Positions 43,540 to 52,299 of a stretch of 64,000 bases of DNA are shown here, piece by piece; the stretch's first letter is position 1, and each line of letters opens with the position of its first letter. Below the pieces are notes generated by a model. It was not told the origin of the DNA. It was given only the letters and a program-made list of their open reading frames with translations, and did no database searches. This DNA comes from Clostridia bacterium (GTDB taxonomy: Bacteria > Bacillota > Clostridia > Christensenellales > Pumilibacteraceae), in assembly GCA_017500845.1 (NCBI GenBank), contig JAFVXY010000022.1, forward strand, positions 1-64,000, in the 5' to 3' direction. The translations under genes were made by a program, and so were the position numbers.

Positions 43540-44523
43540 TTATGTGCGAAGTAAAAGCTCGGCAACCCTTTTTGTGCCGTCAACCTCAAGCGAGGACGGA
43601 GCAAAGCTTTGCGTTTTTTCAATCTCGGAAATAAGCCTTTTTGGGGTAAGCTCGTCTTGATTAAGAACCCTAACAAGCCCCTTTTGTCTAAAATATTCAG
43701 CATTTTCAACCTGATCGCCGCGTGACGCTCCCTTAGGCAAGGGAATAATAAGGGCCTTTTTGTTGAGTGCGGCGATTTCGAACAGCGAATTTGCTCCCCC
43801 GCGCGATATTATTACGTCCGCATCAGCGTAAACGTCTGCCATAAACGAGCAAAATTCAAGCTCGACATAGCGCGGAATTTTCTTTCCGCTTGCCTTGCCC
43901 TTGCCTACGATATGCACTACCGTGTACTTTTGTGTAAGTGTATCAAGGCAGGACAGTAAGCAGTCGTTGATTGCCGCACTTCCAAGGCTTCCGCCCATAA
44001 CGAGCAGAGTAGGGTATGCCGAGTGACGGGTGCCGCCATATAGCTCTTGCCTGATAATCGCACCGGTATATACGCCGTTTTTCAGCCCCTCGGCGGTAAC
44101 GTCAAACGAGGTGCATACCTTACAGCACCTATGCTTAATCAGCCTATTAGTCAGTCCCAGGCTCATATCGCTTTCGTGTGTGATAAGAGGAATTTTTCCC
44201 GAGGCATAGGCAACGGGCAGGCTTACGTAGCCGCCTTTGCTAAAAATTACGTTTGGTTTAATATCCTTAATGATTTTTTTTGCCGCAGACACCGATTTTG
44301 CAAGCTTAAATGGAATGGGTAGGTTGTCTAAAATTTTTCCGCGCACGTATTTTACGCAAGGAATTTCGTGATAAATTACGCCTTTTTGCTCGGCGATAAG
44401 CTGTTTTTCAATACCGCTTCCGCCGATATAATGAACATCACAGCCGCTTAGATACGGCAAAAGGGCAATATTGGGCATTACGTGGCCTGCCGTGCCTCCA
44501 CCCGTTAGGACGATTTTTTTCAT
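43540..44523 (-). CDS. murG: MurG, lipid II-forming GlcNAc transferase
   Basis: Adds GlcNAc to lipid I at the inner face of the membrane. 327 residues, GT28 family. N-terminal GGGTAGHV, SKGGYVSLPV and THESD (usually HEQN), the UDP-GlcNAc loop GGSLGSAAIN and SRGGANSLFEI are present. GAGGTG lies before the ATG on the minus strand. It is not in a division/cell wall cluster but next to a regulator and topoisomerase genes; a second copy elsewhere cannot be excluded. Confidence 0.92.
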   Translation of the reverse strand: MKKIVLTGGGTAGHVMPNIALLPYLSGCDVHYIGGSGIEKQLIAEQKGVIYHEIPCVKYVRGKILDNLPIPFKLAKSVSAAKKIIKDIKPNVIFSKGGYVSLPVAYASGKIPLITHESDMSLGLTNRLIKHRCCKVCTSFDVTAEGLKNGVYTGAIIRQELYGGTRHSAYPTLLVMGGSLGSAAINDCLLSCLDTLTQKYTVVHIVGKGKASGKKIPRYVELEFCSFMADVYADADVIISRGGANSLFEIAALNKKALIIPLPKGASRGDQVENAEYFRQKGLVRVLNQDELTPKRLISEIEKTQSFAPSSLEVDGTKRVAELLLRT

Positions 44524-44576
44524 ATTTCACCTCGTATATATTTTATTTCCGCAGCCGATAAATATTACGAAAACGG

Positions 44577-44606
44577 TTGACAATGACCTTATTTTTATGA
44601 TAGAAT
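44577..44606 (+). promoter_or_regulatory. Sigma-A promoter of the XRE regulator and topoisomerase genes
   Basis: TTGACA 44577-44582, 18-bp spacer, TAGAAT 44601-44606 with TGA extension. Confidence 0.7.
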
Positions 44607-44614
44607 AGTAAGGT

Positions 44615-44630
44615 AGTCAGTTTACTGACT
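44615..44630. promoter_or_regulatory. Palindromic operator candidate before the XRE gene
   Basis: AGTCAGT-TT-ACTGACT, perfect 7-base arms, just downstream of the predicted +1. Position and symmetry suit autorepression by the XRE protein encoded 13 bp further on. Confidence 0.55.
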
Positions 44631-44642
44631 GAGTAGGTGAAT

Positions 44643-45008
44643 ATGACAAAAAGAGAACGCAGTAAAAAAACTTTTGGCGGATATCTGTACGATTTGCGAA
44701 AAGAGAGGGGGATTGGCTTCGATGAGCTCCGTCTTCATTTGGGTGTTTCCAAGGCATACCTCAACGATGTCGAAACGGATTCTTGCAGGCCGCCAACGCC
44801 CGAAATTCAGACAAAAATACTAAAATATATTTGTCAAAAAAAAGCGCTAAAACAGGAGCAAATCAGTAGGTTTTATTCGCTTGCCGCTTCAAGCCGTGGC
44901 GAGCTTCCTGCAGACGTATTACAGTTTCTTATATCCAACGATAGTGTGCTTGATGAAATTCGAGCTACACAAAACTACAAAACGTTTTGGCAAAACGAGG
45001 GAATTTAG
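44643..45008 (+). CDS. XRE-family transcriptional regulator
   Basis: 121 residues. N-terminal helix-turn-helix (about 10-65): FGGYLYDLRKERGIGFDELRLHLGVSKAYLNDVE is the lambda-repressor-like pattern. The C-terminal half is short and helical with no ligand domain recognised. AGGTGA is close to ATG 44643; GTG 44637 is an alternative start. Ends 14 bp before the start of parE on the same strand, so it probably shares its transcript. A palindrome covering its own start region suggests self-control. Confidence 0.8.
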   Translation: MTKRERSKKTFGGYLYDLRKERGIGFDELRLHLGVSKAYLNDVETDSCRPPTPEIQTKILKYICQKKALKQEQISRFYSLAASSRGELPADVLQFLISNDSVLDEIRATQNYKTFWQNEGI

Positions 45009-45022
45009 ATTTGGGGGTTAAT

Positions 45023-46969
45023 ATGCAAAAAAGCTATAAGGCATCAGATATAAAGATTTTGGAGGGACTTGACGCCGTTCGTCTTAGGCCCGGTATGTAT
45101 ATAGGCACGACGGGTATCAAGGGGCTTCACCATATTTTGTGGGAAATCGTAGACAACTCGATGGACGAGATCACAAACGGCTACGGTAATTATATAGAGA
45201 TTATTTTGCACGAGGACGGCTCGGCATCGGTGGAGGACAACGGCAGAGGTATTCCCGTAGATATTCATCCTCAGCTTGGTGTAAGCGCAGTGCAGGTGGT
45301 ATTCACTCAGCTTCATGCAGGCGGCAAGTTCGATAACGACAACTATGCGACAAGCGGCGGCTTACACGGGGTAGGTGCGTCCGTTACTAACGCTCTAAGC
45401 GAATGGCTAAACGTAGAAGTTTACAAGAACAACCAAATCTACAAGATGGAGTTCGAGAGCAAAACAGTTAAGGGCGAGGTAAAGGGTGGCTTGCCCAAGG
45501 GACCCCTTACAACAACGGGCAAAAAGACAAAAAAGCAAGGTACGTATATTCGTTTTAAGCCCGACGGCAGAATTTTTGAGAGTACGGTATTCAATTTTGA
45601 TACCATCAAACGCCGCATAAAGGAGCTTGCCTTTCTTAATAAGGGTGCAAAAATCACACTTGTCGATAGGCGCAACACAGACGAGGAGCAAAGCGTAACG
45701 TATTGCTACGAGGGCGGCGTAATTGATTTTGTAAAGGATCTAAACGAAGCCAAAACGCCTTGCTTTAAGACTCCTGTGTATATCTCGGGCACAGAAAACA
45801 ATATCCATATGGAGCTTGCCTTCCAATATACCGACGGCTATACGGACAACATTTTCTCGTACGTCAACAACATTCCTACAAGCGAGGGCGGCACGCATGA
45901 AACCGGATTTAAGAGCGGTCTTACAAGGGTAATGAACGACGTCGCTCGCAAAAGCGGATTCCTAAAGGATAAGGACGAAAACTACAAGGGCGACGACTTT
46001 TTGGAGGGATTGACGGCAGTTCTTAGCATAAAGATGCAAAGCGTGCAGTTTGAGGGGCAAACCAAAACCAAGCTTGGCAATCCCGAAGCACGCATTGCAA
46101 TCGAACACCTCGTAGTCACCGAGCTGCACAAGTTCTTTGCCTCGTCAGGTGCAAAAGCCACGATGGATGCAATCCTCAAAAAGGCGGCAATTGCGGCAAA
46201 GGTAAGGGAAGAAGCGCGAAAGGCAAAGGAAATAACAAGGCAGAAAAACAGCATCGAAAGCTTCAACCTTGTTGGCAAGCTGTCCAACTGCACGGGCAAA
46301 AGGGCGGCAGACAACGAACTGTACATTGTCGAGGGTGACTCGGCGGGTGGAACGTGTAAGCAAGCACGCAACAGACATTACCAAGCTATTCTTCCGCTTA
46401 GGGGCAAACCGCTAAACGCGGAGAAAAAACGCATCGACCAAGTGCTTGAAAATGTGGAAATTCGCACGATTATATCTGCGCTCGGTTGCGGAATAGGCGA
46501 GGATTATGACGAGGACGACCTTAACTTCCACAAGGTAATTATTTTGTCCGATGCCGACCAAGACGGCGGACACATTCGCGCGATACTGCTTACATTTTTC
46601 TACCGCTACATGAAGGAGCTGATTACAGGCGGTCATGTTTACATCGGAATGCCGCCTCTATACAAGGTTTCGCGCAAGGACAATGTGGAGTACGCATACA
46701 ACGACGACGAGCTTGCGGCGGCAAAGGAAAAGCTTGGCGGCAAGTCGGAAATTCAGCGATACAAGGGTCTTGGCGAAATGAATGCCGAGCAGCTGTGGGA
46801 AACAACTATGGACCCAGCGCGCCGAACACTTATTCAGGTGTCTATCGACGATGCGGCAGAGGCAGAAAGGCTCGTGTCCGTGCTTATGGGCGACGCGATC
46901 GAAAAGCGCAAGGCGTTTATTATAGAGAATGCAAACTTCAATCGAGAGGATAACTTTAAGGTAGGTTAG
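45023..46969 (+). CDS. parE: Type IIA topoisomerase ATPase subunit (ParE-like)
   Basis: 648 residues; GGGGG sets the ATG at 45023. GHKL ATPase ([38 protein letters not shown]), transducer, and TOPRIM ([26 protein letters not shown]) are complete. [30 protein letters not shown] fits the ParE side rather than GyrB (SAGGSAKQGR...ILNVEKAR), and the partner gene lacks a GyrA box. Four bases separate it from parC. Another gyrA/gyrB pair should exist elsewhere if this is topoisomerase IV. Confidence 0.85.
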   Translation: MQKSYKASDIKILEGLDAVRLRPGMYIGTTGIKGLHHILWEIVDNSMDEITNGYGNYIEIILHEDGSASVEDNGRGIPVDIHPQLGVSAVQVVFTQLHAGGKFDNDNYATSGGLHGVGASVTNALSEWLNVEVYKNNQIYKMEFESKTVKGEVKGGLPKGPLTTTGKKTKKQGTYIRFKPDGRIFESTVFNFDTIKRRIKELAFLNKGAKITLVDRRNTDEEQSVTYCYEGGVIDFVKDLNEAKTPCFKTPVYISGTENNIHMELAFQYTDGYTDNIFSYVNNIPTSEGGTHETGFKSGLTRVMNDVARKSGFLKDKDENYKGDDFLEGLTAVLSIKMQSVQFEGQTKTKLGNPEARIAIEHLVVTELHKFFASSGAKATMDAILKKAAIAAKVREEARKAKEITRQKNSIESFNLVGKLSNCTGKRAADNELYIVEGDSAGGTCKQARNRHYQAILPLRGKPLNAEKKRIDQVLENVEIRTIISALGCGIGEDYDEDDLNFHKVIILSDADQDGGHIRAILLTFFYRYMKELITGGHVYIGMPPLYKVSRKDNVEYAYNDDELAAAKEKLGGKSEIQRYKGLGEMNAEQLWETTMDPARRTLIQVSIDDAAEAERLVSVLMGDAIEKRKAFIIENANFNREDNFKVG

Positions 46970-46973
46970 AAAT

Positions 46974-49382
46974 ATGGAAAGCGCAAAAACATTATATAAA
47001 ACGATGGAAGAGGTAATGACCGATTCCATGATTCCGTATTCCGAATACGTAATTATGGATCGCGCTTTGCCTCGTGTTGAGGACGGTCTAAAACCAGTTC
47101 AGCGTAGAGTGCTGTACGCTATGATGGAGCTTGGCATTATGCCGGACAAGCCGTACAAAAAGTGCGCACGTATCGTAGGTGACTGCCTTGGTAAATATCA
47201 TCCGCACGGCGACACGTCCGTTTACGGAGCACTTGCCCGTATGGCACAGCCGTTCAATATGGGCTCGGTGCTTGTGGACGGTCACGGAAACTACGGCTCG
47301 ATAGACGGCGACAAGCCGGCGGCAATGAGATACACCGAGGCTCGTCTTGCTCCCCTTGCGCTTGAGCTTATGCGCGACCTCGAAAAGAATACGGTAAACT
47401 GGCAGCCCAACTTTGACGACAGCCTTACCGAGCCGTGCTATCTTCCCGGCAGATTTCCCAACCTTTTAGTAAACGGTGCTACGGGTATTGCGGTAGGTCT
47501 TGCTACCAACATTCCGCCGCATAACCTTGTAGAATCTATAGACGGCGTAATTGCATATATTGACAACCCCAATATAAGCCTTGAGGAAATGATGAAAACC
47601 ATCAAAGGACCCGACTTCCCCTCGGGCGGAATAATCGTTCAAGGCGATCTCGTTGCGGCATACGAAACTGGCAAGGGCAAAATAGGATTAAGGGCAAGAG
47701 TTCACGTCGAAAACGAGGGCGAAAAGCGACTTATTGTAATTGACGAGCTACCCTACCAAGTAAACAAATCAGCTTTGCTCGAAAGTGTTCTTAAGCTTCG
47801 CGAGGACAAAAAAGGGGAGCTTTCGTTTATCAGCGACATCTCCGACGAATCTGACCGAAACGGTATGCGCGCAGTAATAAAGGTCAAAAAAGATGGGGAC
47901 GTAGATAAGATTTTAGAGCTTTTGTTCAAAAACACCGATCTCCACGTTTCGTACGGAATAAATATGGTGGCAATTGCTGACGGCAAGCCGCAGCAAATGG
48001 GACTGCTTGACATTATCGCTTATTATGTCAACTATCAGCGCGGCCTTATAATAAGACGCACCAAGTACGAGTTAGAGCAAGCAAAGGAGCGCGCTCATAT
48101 TTTAGAGGGGCTTGTTGTTGCGGTAAAAAATATCGACGAGGTCGTTCGTATAATCAAAACGAGCAAAAACACCACCGAGGCAAAGGAACGTCTGCGTGAA
48201 AGATTTTCGCTAAGTGAAAAACAGGTTCAGGCAATTATCGAGCTTCGTCTTGGCAGACTTACGGCGTTAGAGGTGTACAAGCTCGAGCAGGAGCTTGACG
48301 AGCTTCGTCAGCTTATCGAAAGACTTACAAAAATTTTGGGCAGTCGCAAGCTCCAAATGGAAACGGTAAAAAGCGAGCTTTTCGAAATTAGACGCAAATA
48401 CAAGCAACCGCGAAAGAGCCTTATTATCAGCGACCTAAGCAAGTACAAAGTCGAGAAGGCAGATGATCAAAAGGTGCATGAGGAGTACGTGGTTGCTATC
48501 ACCGAGGCAGGCACCATCAAAAAAATGCTTGTCAAAAACTACAATATGGCAACTAAGGATTACGGCGAAAACAGCTCGCTTTACGAGGTATGCGCGCATC
48601 TCGTTTTACTCAAAGCCGAAAAGAAGCTTAGCTTGTTTACAAATCTTGGCAACTGCTTCAAGCTGACCGCGGACGACATTCCCATGGGTAAGTGGCGCGA
48701 AAAGGGCGATACGCTAAGCTCGTGTATCAAGGGCTTCGGCGAAAAAGAGCGGGTGGTCTATGTGCTAAACGGCGATTTACCCGAGGGTGACGTATTTTTC
48801 TTTACCAAATGCGGTATGGTCAAAAAGTCGCCGTGGAGTGAGTACAACATCATTAAGCACGCATATCAAGCAATGAAGCTTCGCGAGGACGACGAGGTAA
48901 TCGGAATGCAAACCGTGACGCCCGGTCAGTCGCTTGTGTTTGTTACTGCAAACGGTATGTGCCTAAGATGCGACGGTGATGAGGTGCCTTGCCAAGGCAG
49001 AATTTCGGCAGGCGTAAAGGGCGTTAAGCTTAGTGTGGGCGACGAGGTTATTGCCGCGGGACAAAACGACGGCGAGGGTCACATCGCACTTATCACCGAA
49101 AACGGCTATGCAAAGCGAATGAAAATATCCGAAATAGATGTTATCGGCAGATACAGCAAGGGCGTAAAGTGTATTGACTTTAAGCAAGGCGCAAAACGAC
49201 TTGCGTTTGCAAGCATAATCACCGAGGAAATCAAGCCGCTTCTCGAGCTTGACGGCGAATATCTTATGTGCGTTCCCTCCGACAACTTCAAGGTGGAAGC
49301 GCGTATTCACGCGGGCAAGCCGCTTGTAAAAAAATCCGAGGTAACCAGGGTCATGGTGTACAAGGATAAGTATCAGCAATAA
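46974..49382 (+). CDS. parC: Type IIA topoisomerase cleavage subunit (ParC-like)
   Basis: 802 residues. Breakage-reunion domain with catalytic Tyr120 in AMRYTEARL, the tower/coiled-coil region (about 370-480), and a C-terminal beta-pinwheel. The GyrA box (QRRGGKG) that allows negative supercoiling is missing; the equivalent region reads [14 protein letters not shown], supporting ParC. In the quinolone-contact segment [13 protein letters not shown] the usual Ser and acidic residue are Thr81 and Gly85. Ends in a terminator shared with mntP. Confidence 0.87.
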   Translation: MESAKTLYKTMEEVMTDSMIPYSEYVIMDRALPRVEDGLKPVQRRVLYAMMELGIMPDKPYKKCARIVGDCLGKYHPHGDTSVYGALARMAQPFNMGSVLVDGHGNYGSIDGDKPAAMRYTEARLAPLALELMRDLEKNTVNWQPNFDDSLTEPCYLPGRFPNLLVNGATGIAVGLATNIPPHNLVESIDGVIAYIDNPNISLEEMMKTIKGPDFPSGGIIVQGDLVAAYETGKGKIGLRARVHVENEGEKRLIVIDELPYQVNKSALLESVLKLREDKKGELSFISDISDESDRNGMRAVIKVKKDGDVDKILELLFKNTDLHVSYGINMVAIADGKPQQMGLLDIIAYYVNYQRGLIIRRTKYELEQAKERAHILEGLVVAVKNIDEVVRIIKTSKNTTEAKERLRERFSLSEKQVQAIIELRLGRLTALEVYKLEQELDELRQLIERLTKILGSRKLQMETVKSELFEIRRKYKQPRKSLIISDLSKYKVEKADDQKVHEEYVVAITEAGTIKKMLVKNYNMATKDYGENSSLYEVCAHLVLLKAEKKLSLFTNLGNCFKLTADDIPMGKWREKGDTLSSCIKGFGEKERVVYVLNGDLPEGDVFFFTKCGMVKKSPWSEYNIIKHAYQAMKLREDDEVIGMQTVTPGQSLVFVTANGMCLRCDGDEVPCQGRISAGVKGVKLSVGDEVIAAGQNDGEGHIALITENGYAKRMKISEIDVIGRYSKGVKCIDFKQGAKRLAFASIITEEIKPLLELDGEYLMCVPSDNFKVEARIHAGKPLVKKSEVTRVMVYKDKYQQ

Positions 49383-49431
49383 AAATTAAGGCTTTGCTAT
49401 TACAGTTGGTTATTAACTGCAAAGCGCAAAA

Positions 49432-49460
49432 AAAAACGAGCATACGTAATGCTCGTTTTT
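49432..49460. terminator. Bidirectional terminator between parC and mntP
   Basis: AAAAACGAGCAT (49432-49443) pairs with ATGCTCGTTTTT (49449-49460), five-base loop; runs of A and T on either side serve both genes. Confidence 0.85.
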
Positions 49461-49479
49461 TGTCAAATTTGTTTACGTG

Positions 49480-50046
49480 CTAAAAGAACAAATGCTCAAG
49501 AAGAATTTTTATGCCGAGTGCAACAAGGACGATACCGCCCAAAAGCTCGGCTTTTTTCTTGTATTTTGCGCCAAATACGTTGCCGATTTTTACTCCAACA
49601 GTAGAAAGGACAAAGGTAATAACACCGATTATTCCTACCGCAATAAAGATGCTAAAGCTTATTCCGTCCATTGCTATCGATATACCCGCCGCCATAGCGT
49701 CAATGCTTGTTGCAATCGCAAGAGGAAGCATTGCAAAAAAAGCTACCGAGGCGTCGGCTTCTTCCTCGTCACCGGGCTTCAATGCCTCGTAAATCATCTT
49801 GCCGCCGATAAAGCCAAGCAGGGCAAATGCGATCCAATGGTCAAACGCCATTATGTACTCAGCTACAAGCGAGGCAAGCAAAAAGCCAAATAGCGGCATA
49901 AGCCCCTGCATTATGCCAAACCAGCCGCCCACAATAAAGGCGTTTTTAAGCGAAAACCTTTCGGATGCAAGTCCCTTGCAGATTGCAACTGCAAATGCAT
50001 CCATGCTCAGCGCAAGTCCAAGCAATACAACTTCCCAAATACTCAT
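49480..50046 (-). CDS. mntP: Manganese efflux pump MntP
   Basis: 188 residues, six membrane helices in two related halves. LGLALSMDAFAVAICKG and PLAIATSIDAMAAGIS carry the paired Asp residues that bind the cation. Exports Mn2+ when it is in excess. The predicted start of transcription near 50149 leaves a leader of about 100 bases. Confidence 0.92.
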   Translation of the reverse strand: MSIWEVVLLGLALSMDAFAVAICKGLASERFSLKNAFIVGGWFGIMQGLMPLFGFLLASLVAEYIMAFDHWIAFALLGFIGGKMIYEALKPGDEEEADASVAFFAMLPLAIATSIDAMAAGISIAMDGISFSIFIAVGIIGVITFVLSTVGVKIGNVFGAKYKKKAELLGGIVLVALGIKILLEHLFF

Positions 50047-50149
50047 ATTTTTTCTTGTTTTGTAAGGCTACGTCACGCTATCCGTTTTATATAGAGAGTG
50101 GAGCTGTGACTTTGATACAAGTCCTTTATTTTTTTGTCTTTTTCAGAGC
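50047..50149 (-). promoter_or_regulatory. Leader of mntP with pairing potential
   Basis: About 100 untranslated bases between the predicted +1 and the mntP ATG. GAGCT near the 5' end can pair with AGCTC about 40 bases on, enclosing GACTT-GTATCA-AAGTC. mntP genes often carry the yybP-ykoY manganese riboswitch, but I cannot find its conserved loops here. Confidence 0.3.
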
Positions 50150-50155
50150 TCAAAC

Positions 50156-50184
50156 AGTATAACACTATATTAAACAAAATTCAA
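50156..50184 (-). promoter_or_regulatory. Sigma-A promoter of mntP
   Basis: Minus strand: TTGAAT (plus 50179-50184), 17-bp spacer, TATACT (plus 50156-50161) with TGT extension. Divergent from the fumarase promoter 34 bp away. Confidence 0.65.
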
Positions 50185-50217
50185 GCAAATAGCAGTAGCA
50201 TTTTTTTCGTTAAGTAC

Positions 50218-50246
50218 TTGATTTTTGTATTTATTTGGTGTATAAT
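50218..50246 (+). promoter_or_regulatory. Sigma-A promoter of the fumarase genes, predicted leaderless
   Basis: TTGATT 50218-50223, 17-bp spacer, TATAAT 50241-50246. Seven bases after the -10 is the A of ATG 50253. Confidence 0.7.
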
Positions 50247-50252
50247 TTTAGT

Positions 50253-51095
50253 ATGAGAGATATATCCGTTCAAAAAATAACCGATGCGCTTGTCCAGCTT
50301 GTGCATTCTGCCTGCCTTTCTTTAGCACCCGGAGTGGTTGATAAGCTTAGACAAGCAGAGTTAAAGGAAGAAAACGATACTGCAAGGTTTGCGCTTAAAA
50401 CCTTAATCGACAACGCACAGCTTGCTTCAAGCAACGCCGTTCCCGTTTGTCAGGATACCGGAATGGCGGTGGTCTTTGCCGAGATTGGGCAGGACGTACG
50501 CTTTGTTGGCGGTAGCTTTACCGATGCGGTAAACGAGGGCGTAAGGCGTGGCTATAAGGAATTTTATTTGCGCAATAGCGTGCTTGACCCCATCACTCGC
50601 AAAAACACGGGAGATAACACCCCTGCTATTATTCATACCTCGCTTGTGCTTGGCGACAAGGTAAAGCTCACGCTTTTACCAAAGGGCTTTGGTAGCGAAA
50701 ATATGAGCAAGCTCTATATGCTTACCCCGGCGGCAGGAGTAGCGGGAGTTATGGATAAGGTGGTAGAGGCGGTATTTAGTGCGGGCTCCAATCCATGCCC
50801 GCCCATAGTAGTTGGCGTGGGCATAGGCGGCACGGCAGACTATGCGATGCTGCTTGCAAAAAAGGCTTTGCTTCGTGACGTTGGGGTGGCGTCATCAGAT
50901 CCTCAGCTTGCCGAGATGGAGCAAATTTTGCTTACACGTATCAACGATTTAGGGATCGGCGCACAAGGATTCGGAGGCAAGACAACTGCACTTGAGGTTC
51001 GTATCGAAAAGCATCCCACACATATTGCGGCGCTTCCCGTAGGCGTGGCAATTCAGTGCAACGCTCACAGAGTAGCAAGGACGGAGGTTTTATGA
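50253..51095 (+). CDS. Class I fumarate hydratase, alpha subunit
   Basis: 280 residues from ATG 50253 (an in-frame TTG at 50235 lies upstream of the -10 box and cannot be used). Iron-sulfur enzyme interconverting fumarate and malate; cluster cysteines are in VCQDTGM (Cys66), SNPCPP and QCNAHR. GIGGTADYAMLLAKKAL is a family stretch. L-tartrate dehydratase alpha is a close relative that sequence by eye cannot exclude. No ribosome binding site. ATGA overlap with the beta gene. Confidence 0.88.
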   Translation: MRDISVQKITDALVQLVHSACLSLAPGVVDKLRQAELKEENDTARFALKTLIDNAQLASSNAVPVCQDTGMAVVFAEIGQDVRFVGGSFTDAVNEGVRRGYKEFYLRNSVLDPITRKNTGDNTPAIIHTSLVLGDKVKLTLLPKGFGSENMSKLYMLTPAAGVAGVMDKVVEAVFSAGSNPCPPIVVGVGIGGTADYAMLLAKKALLRDVGVASSDPQLAEMEQILLTRINDLGIGAQGFGGKTTALEVRIEKHPTHIAALPVGVAIQCNAHRVARTEVL

Positions 51096-51616
51096 CAAAA
51101 AGAGTTCAGCTTCCCATTTCGCAAGAGGATATGCTTTCACTAAAAGCTGGTGATCCGGTTCTTTTAAGCGGTAAAATGCTTACCGGCAGAGATGCCGCAC
51201 ATAAGCGTATTGTCGAGGGGCTTAAGGACGGTAGCTTGTCGTTTGATATTAGCGGCGCAACCATATACTACGTAGGTCCCTGCCCTGCAAAGCCGGGTGA
51301 CCCGATTGGCAGCTGTGGACCGACCACCTCGTATCGCATGGATCCGTATGTGCCCACGCTTATGGACAACGGACTTAAGGCTATGATAGGCAAGGGTGGC
51401 AGAAGCAAAGATGTTATTGATGCCATAATTCGCAACAAGGCGGTTTATTTTGCGGCAATCGGCGGTGCGGGCGCGATATACAGTCAGCTGGTAAAGGAAG
51501 CAAGAGTTATTGCGTACGATGACCTCGGCACCGAGGCTGTGCGCGAAATAGAAGTAAAGGATTTTCCCGTAATCGTGGCAATCGACCATAAAGGCAACTG
51601 CGTTTACGATAGGTAA
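51092..51616 (+). CDS. Class I fumarate hydratase, beta subunit
   Basis: 174 residues; GGAGG precedes ATG 51092, which overlaps the alpha stop. SGKMLTGRDAAHKRI, YYVGPCPAKPGDPIGSCGPTTSYRMDPY and IGKGGRS are the signatures of the beta subunit, which completes the active site. Together with alpha it provides malate/fumarate exchange for the partial TCA branch. Confidence 0.92.
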   Translation: MTKRVQLPISQEDMLSLKAGDPVLLSGKMLTGRDAAHKRIVEGLKDGSLSFDISGATIYYVGPCPAKPGDPIGSCGPTTSYRMDPYVPTLMDNGLKAMIGKGGRSKDVIDAIIRNKAVYFAAIGGAGAIYSQLVKEARVIAYDDLGTEAVREIEVKDFPVIVAIDHKGNCVYDR

Positions 51617-51627
51617 AGGGGGATTTT

Positions 51628-52242
51628 ATGAATAAGATTATTACCATAGGCAGAGAACTTGGTAGCGGCGGTAGAGAGCTTGGCAGACGTCTTGCCGACT
51701 TGCTTGGCTGGGCGTACTACGACAGCGAGATTATAAGCGGAATTGCTCAAAAGACCGAGCTTGCCGAGTCTTATGTTAAGCAAATTGTTGAACGTAGCCC
51801 TGTGGCGAGCTTTCCTATTACGATAGGTCATTCGTTCTTCCCTGTGGTAAACCCCGGGATGGATCAAACGACCAACATTTACGTAGAGCAAAGTAACATA
51901 ATCACCGAAATGGCGAATATGTCTGACTGCGTAATCGTTGGAAGATGCGCCGACTATATTTTGCGAGATCGCAACCCATTCAAGATTTTTGTGTACGCTT
52001 CGCCGCAATCGCGTATCGAGCGTTGCAGAAAAAAAAGACCCGAGGACGATGCTTTAAGCGACCGTCAAATGTGGAGAAATATTCATAGAGTAGACAGACA
52101 CCGTGCAAAGTACTATATGTTTTATACGGGTCTAAAATGGGGACACAAAAACAACTACGATATCTGCATAAATACAACAAACGCCGATATCAAATCGGTT
52201 GCCGAGGCACTTGTAAAGATGCTTGCGCCGGAGCAAAAATAA
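51628..52242 (+). CDS. Cytidylate kinase-like family protein
   Basis: 204 residues. IITIGRELGSGGRELGRRLAD is a P-loop of the Cytidylate_kin2 family, and IVGRCADYIL, FVYASPQSRIERC and RHRAKYYMFYTG are typical further motifs. The family is widespread in gut Firmicutes; the true substrate is not established and is probably not CMP alone. AAGGGGG precedes the ATG; 11 bp after the fumarase beta gene, so possibly co-transcribed. Confidence 0.85.
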   Translation: MNKIITIGRELGSGGRELGRRLADLLGWAYYDSEIISGIAQKTELAESYVKQIVERSPVASFPITIGHSFFPVVNPGMDQTTNIYVEQSNIITEMANMSDCVIVGRCADYILRDRNPFKIFVYASPQSRIERCRKKRPEDDALSDRQMWRNIHRVDRHRAKYYMFYTGLKWGHKNNYDICINTTNADIKSVAEALVKMLAPEQK

Positions 52243-52299
52243 AACAACGTATAGGCAAAATTTATACATTCATCAGGTTAAAACTCGGAGAAAATACTA

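Noticed and set aside
46974..49382. GyrA instead of ParC
   Set aside because: No GyrA box (QRRGGKG); the corresponding part reads like ParC.
50047..50149. yybP-ykoY manganese riboswitch before mntP
   Set aside because: The conserved loop sequences are not found by eye; kept only as an unnamed leader.
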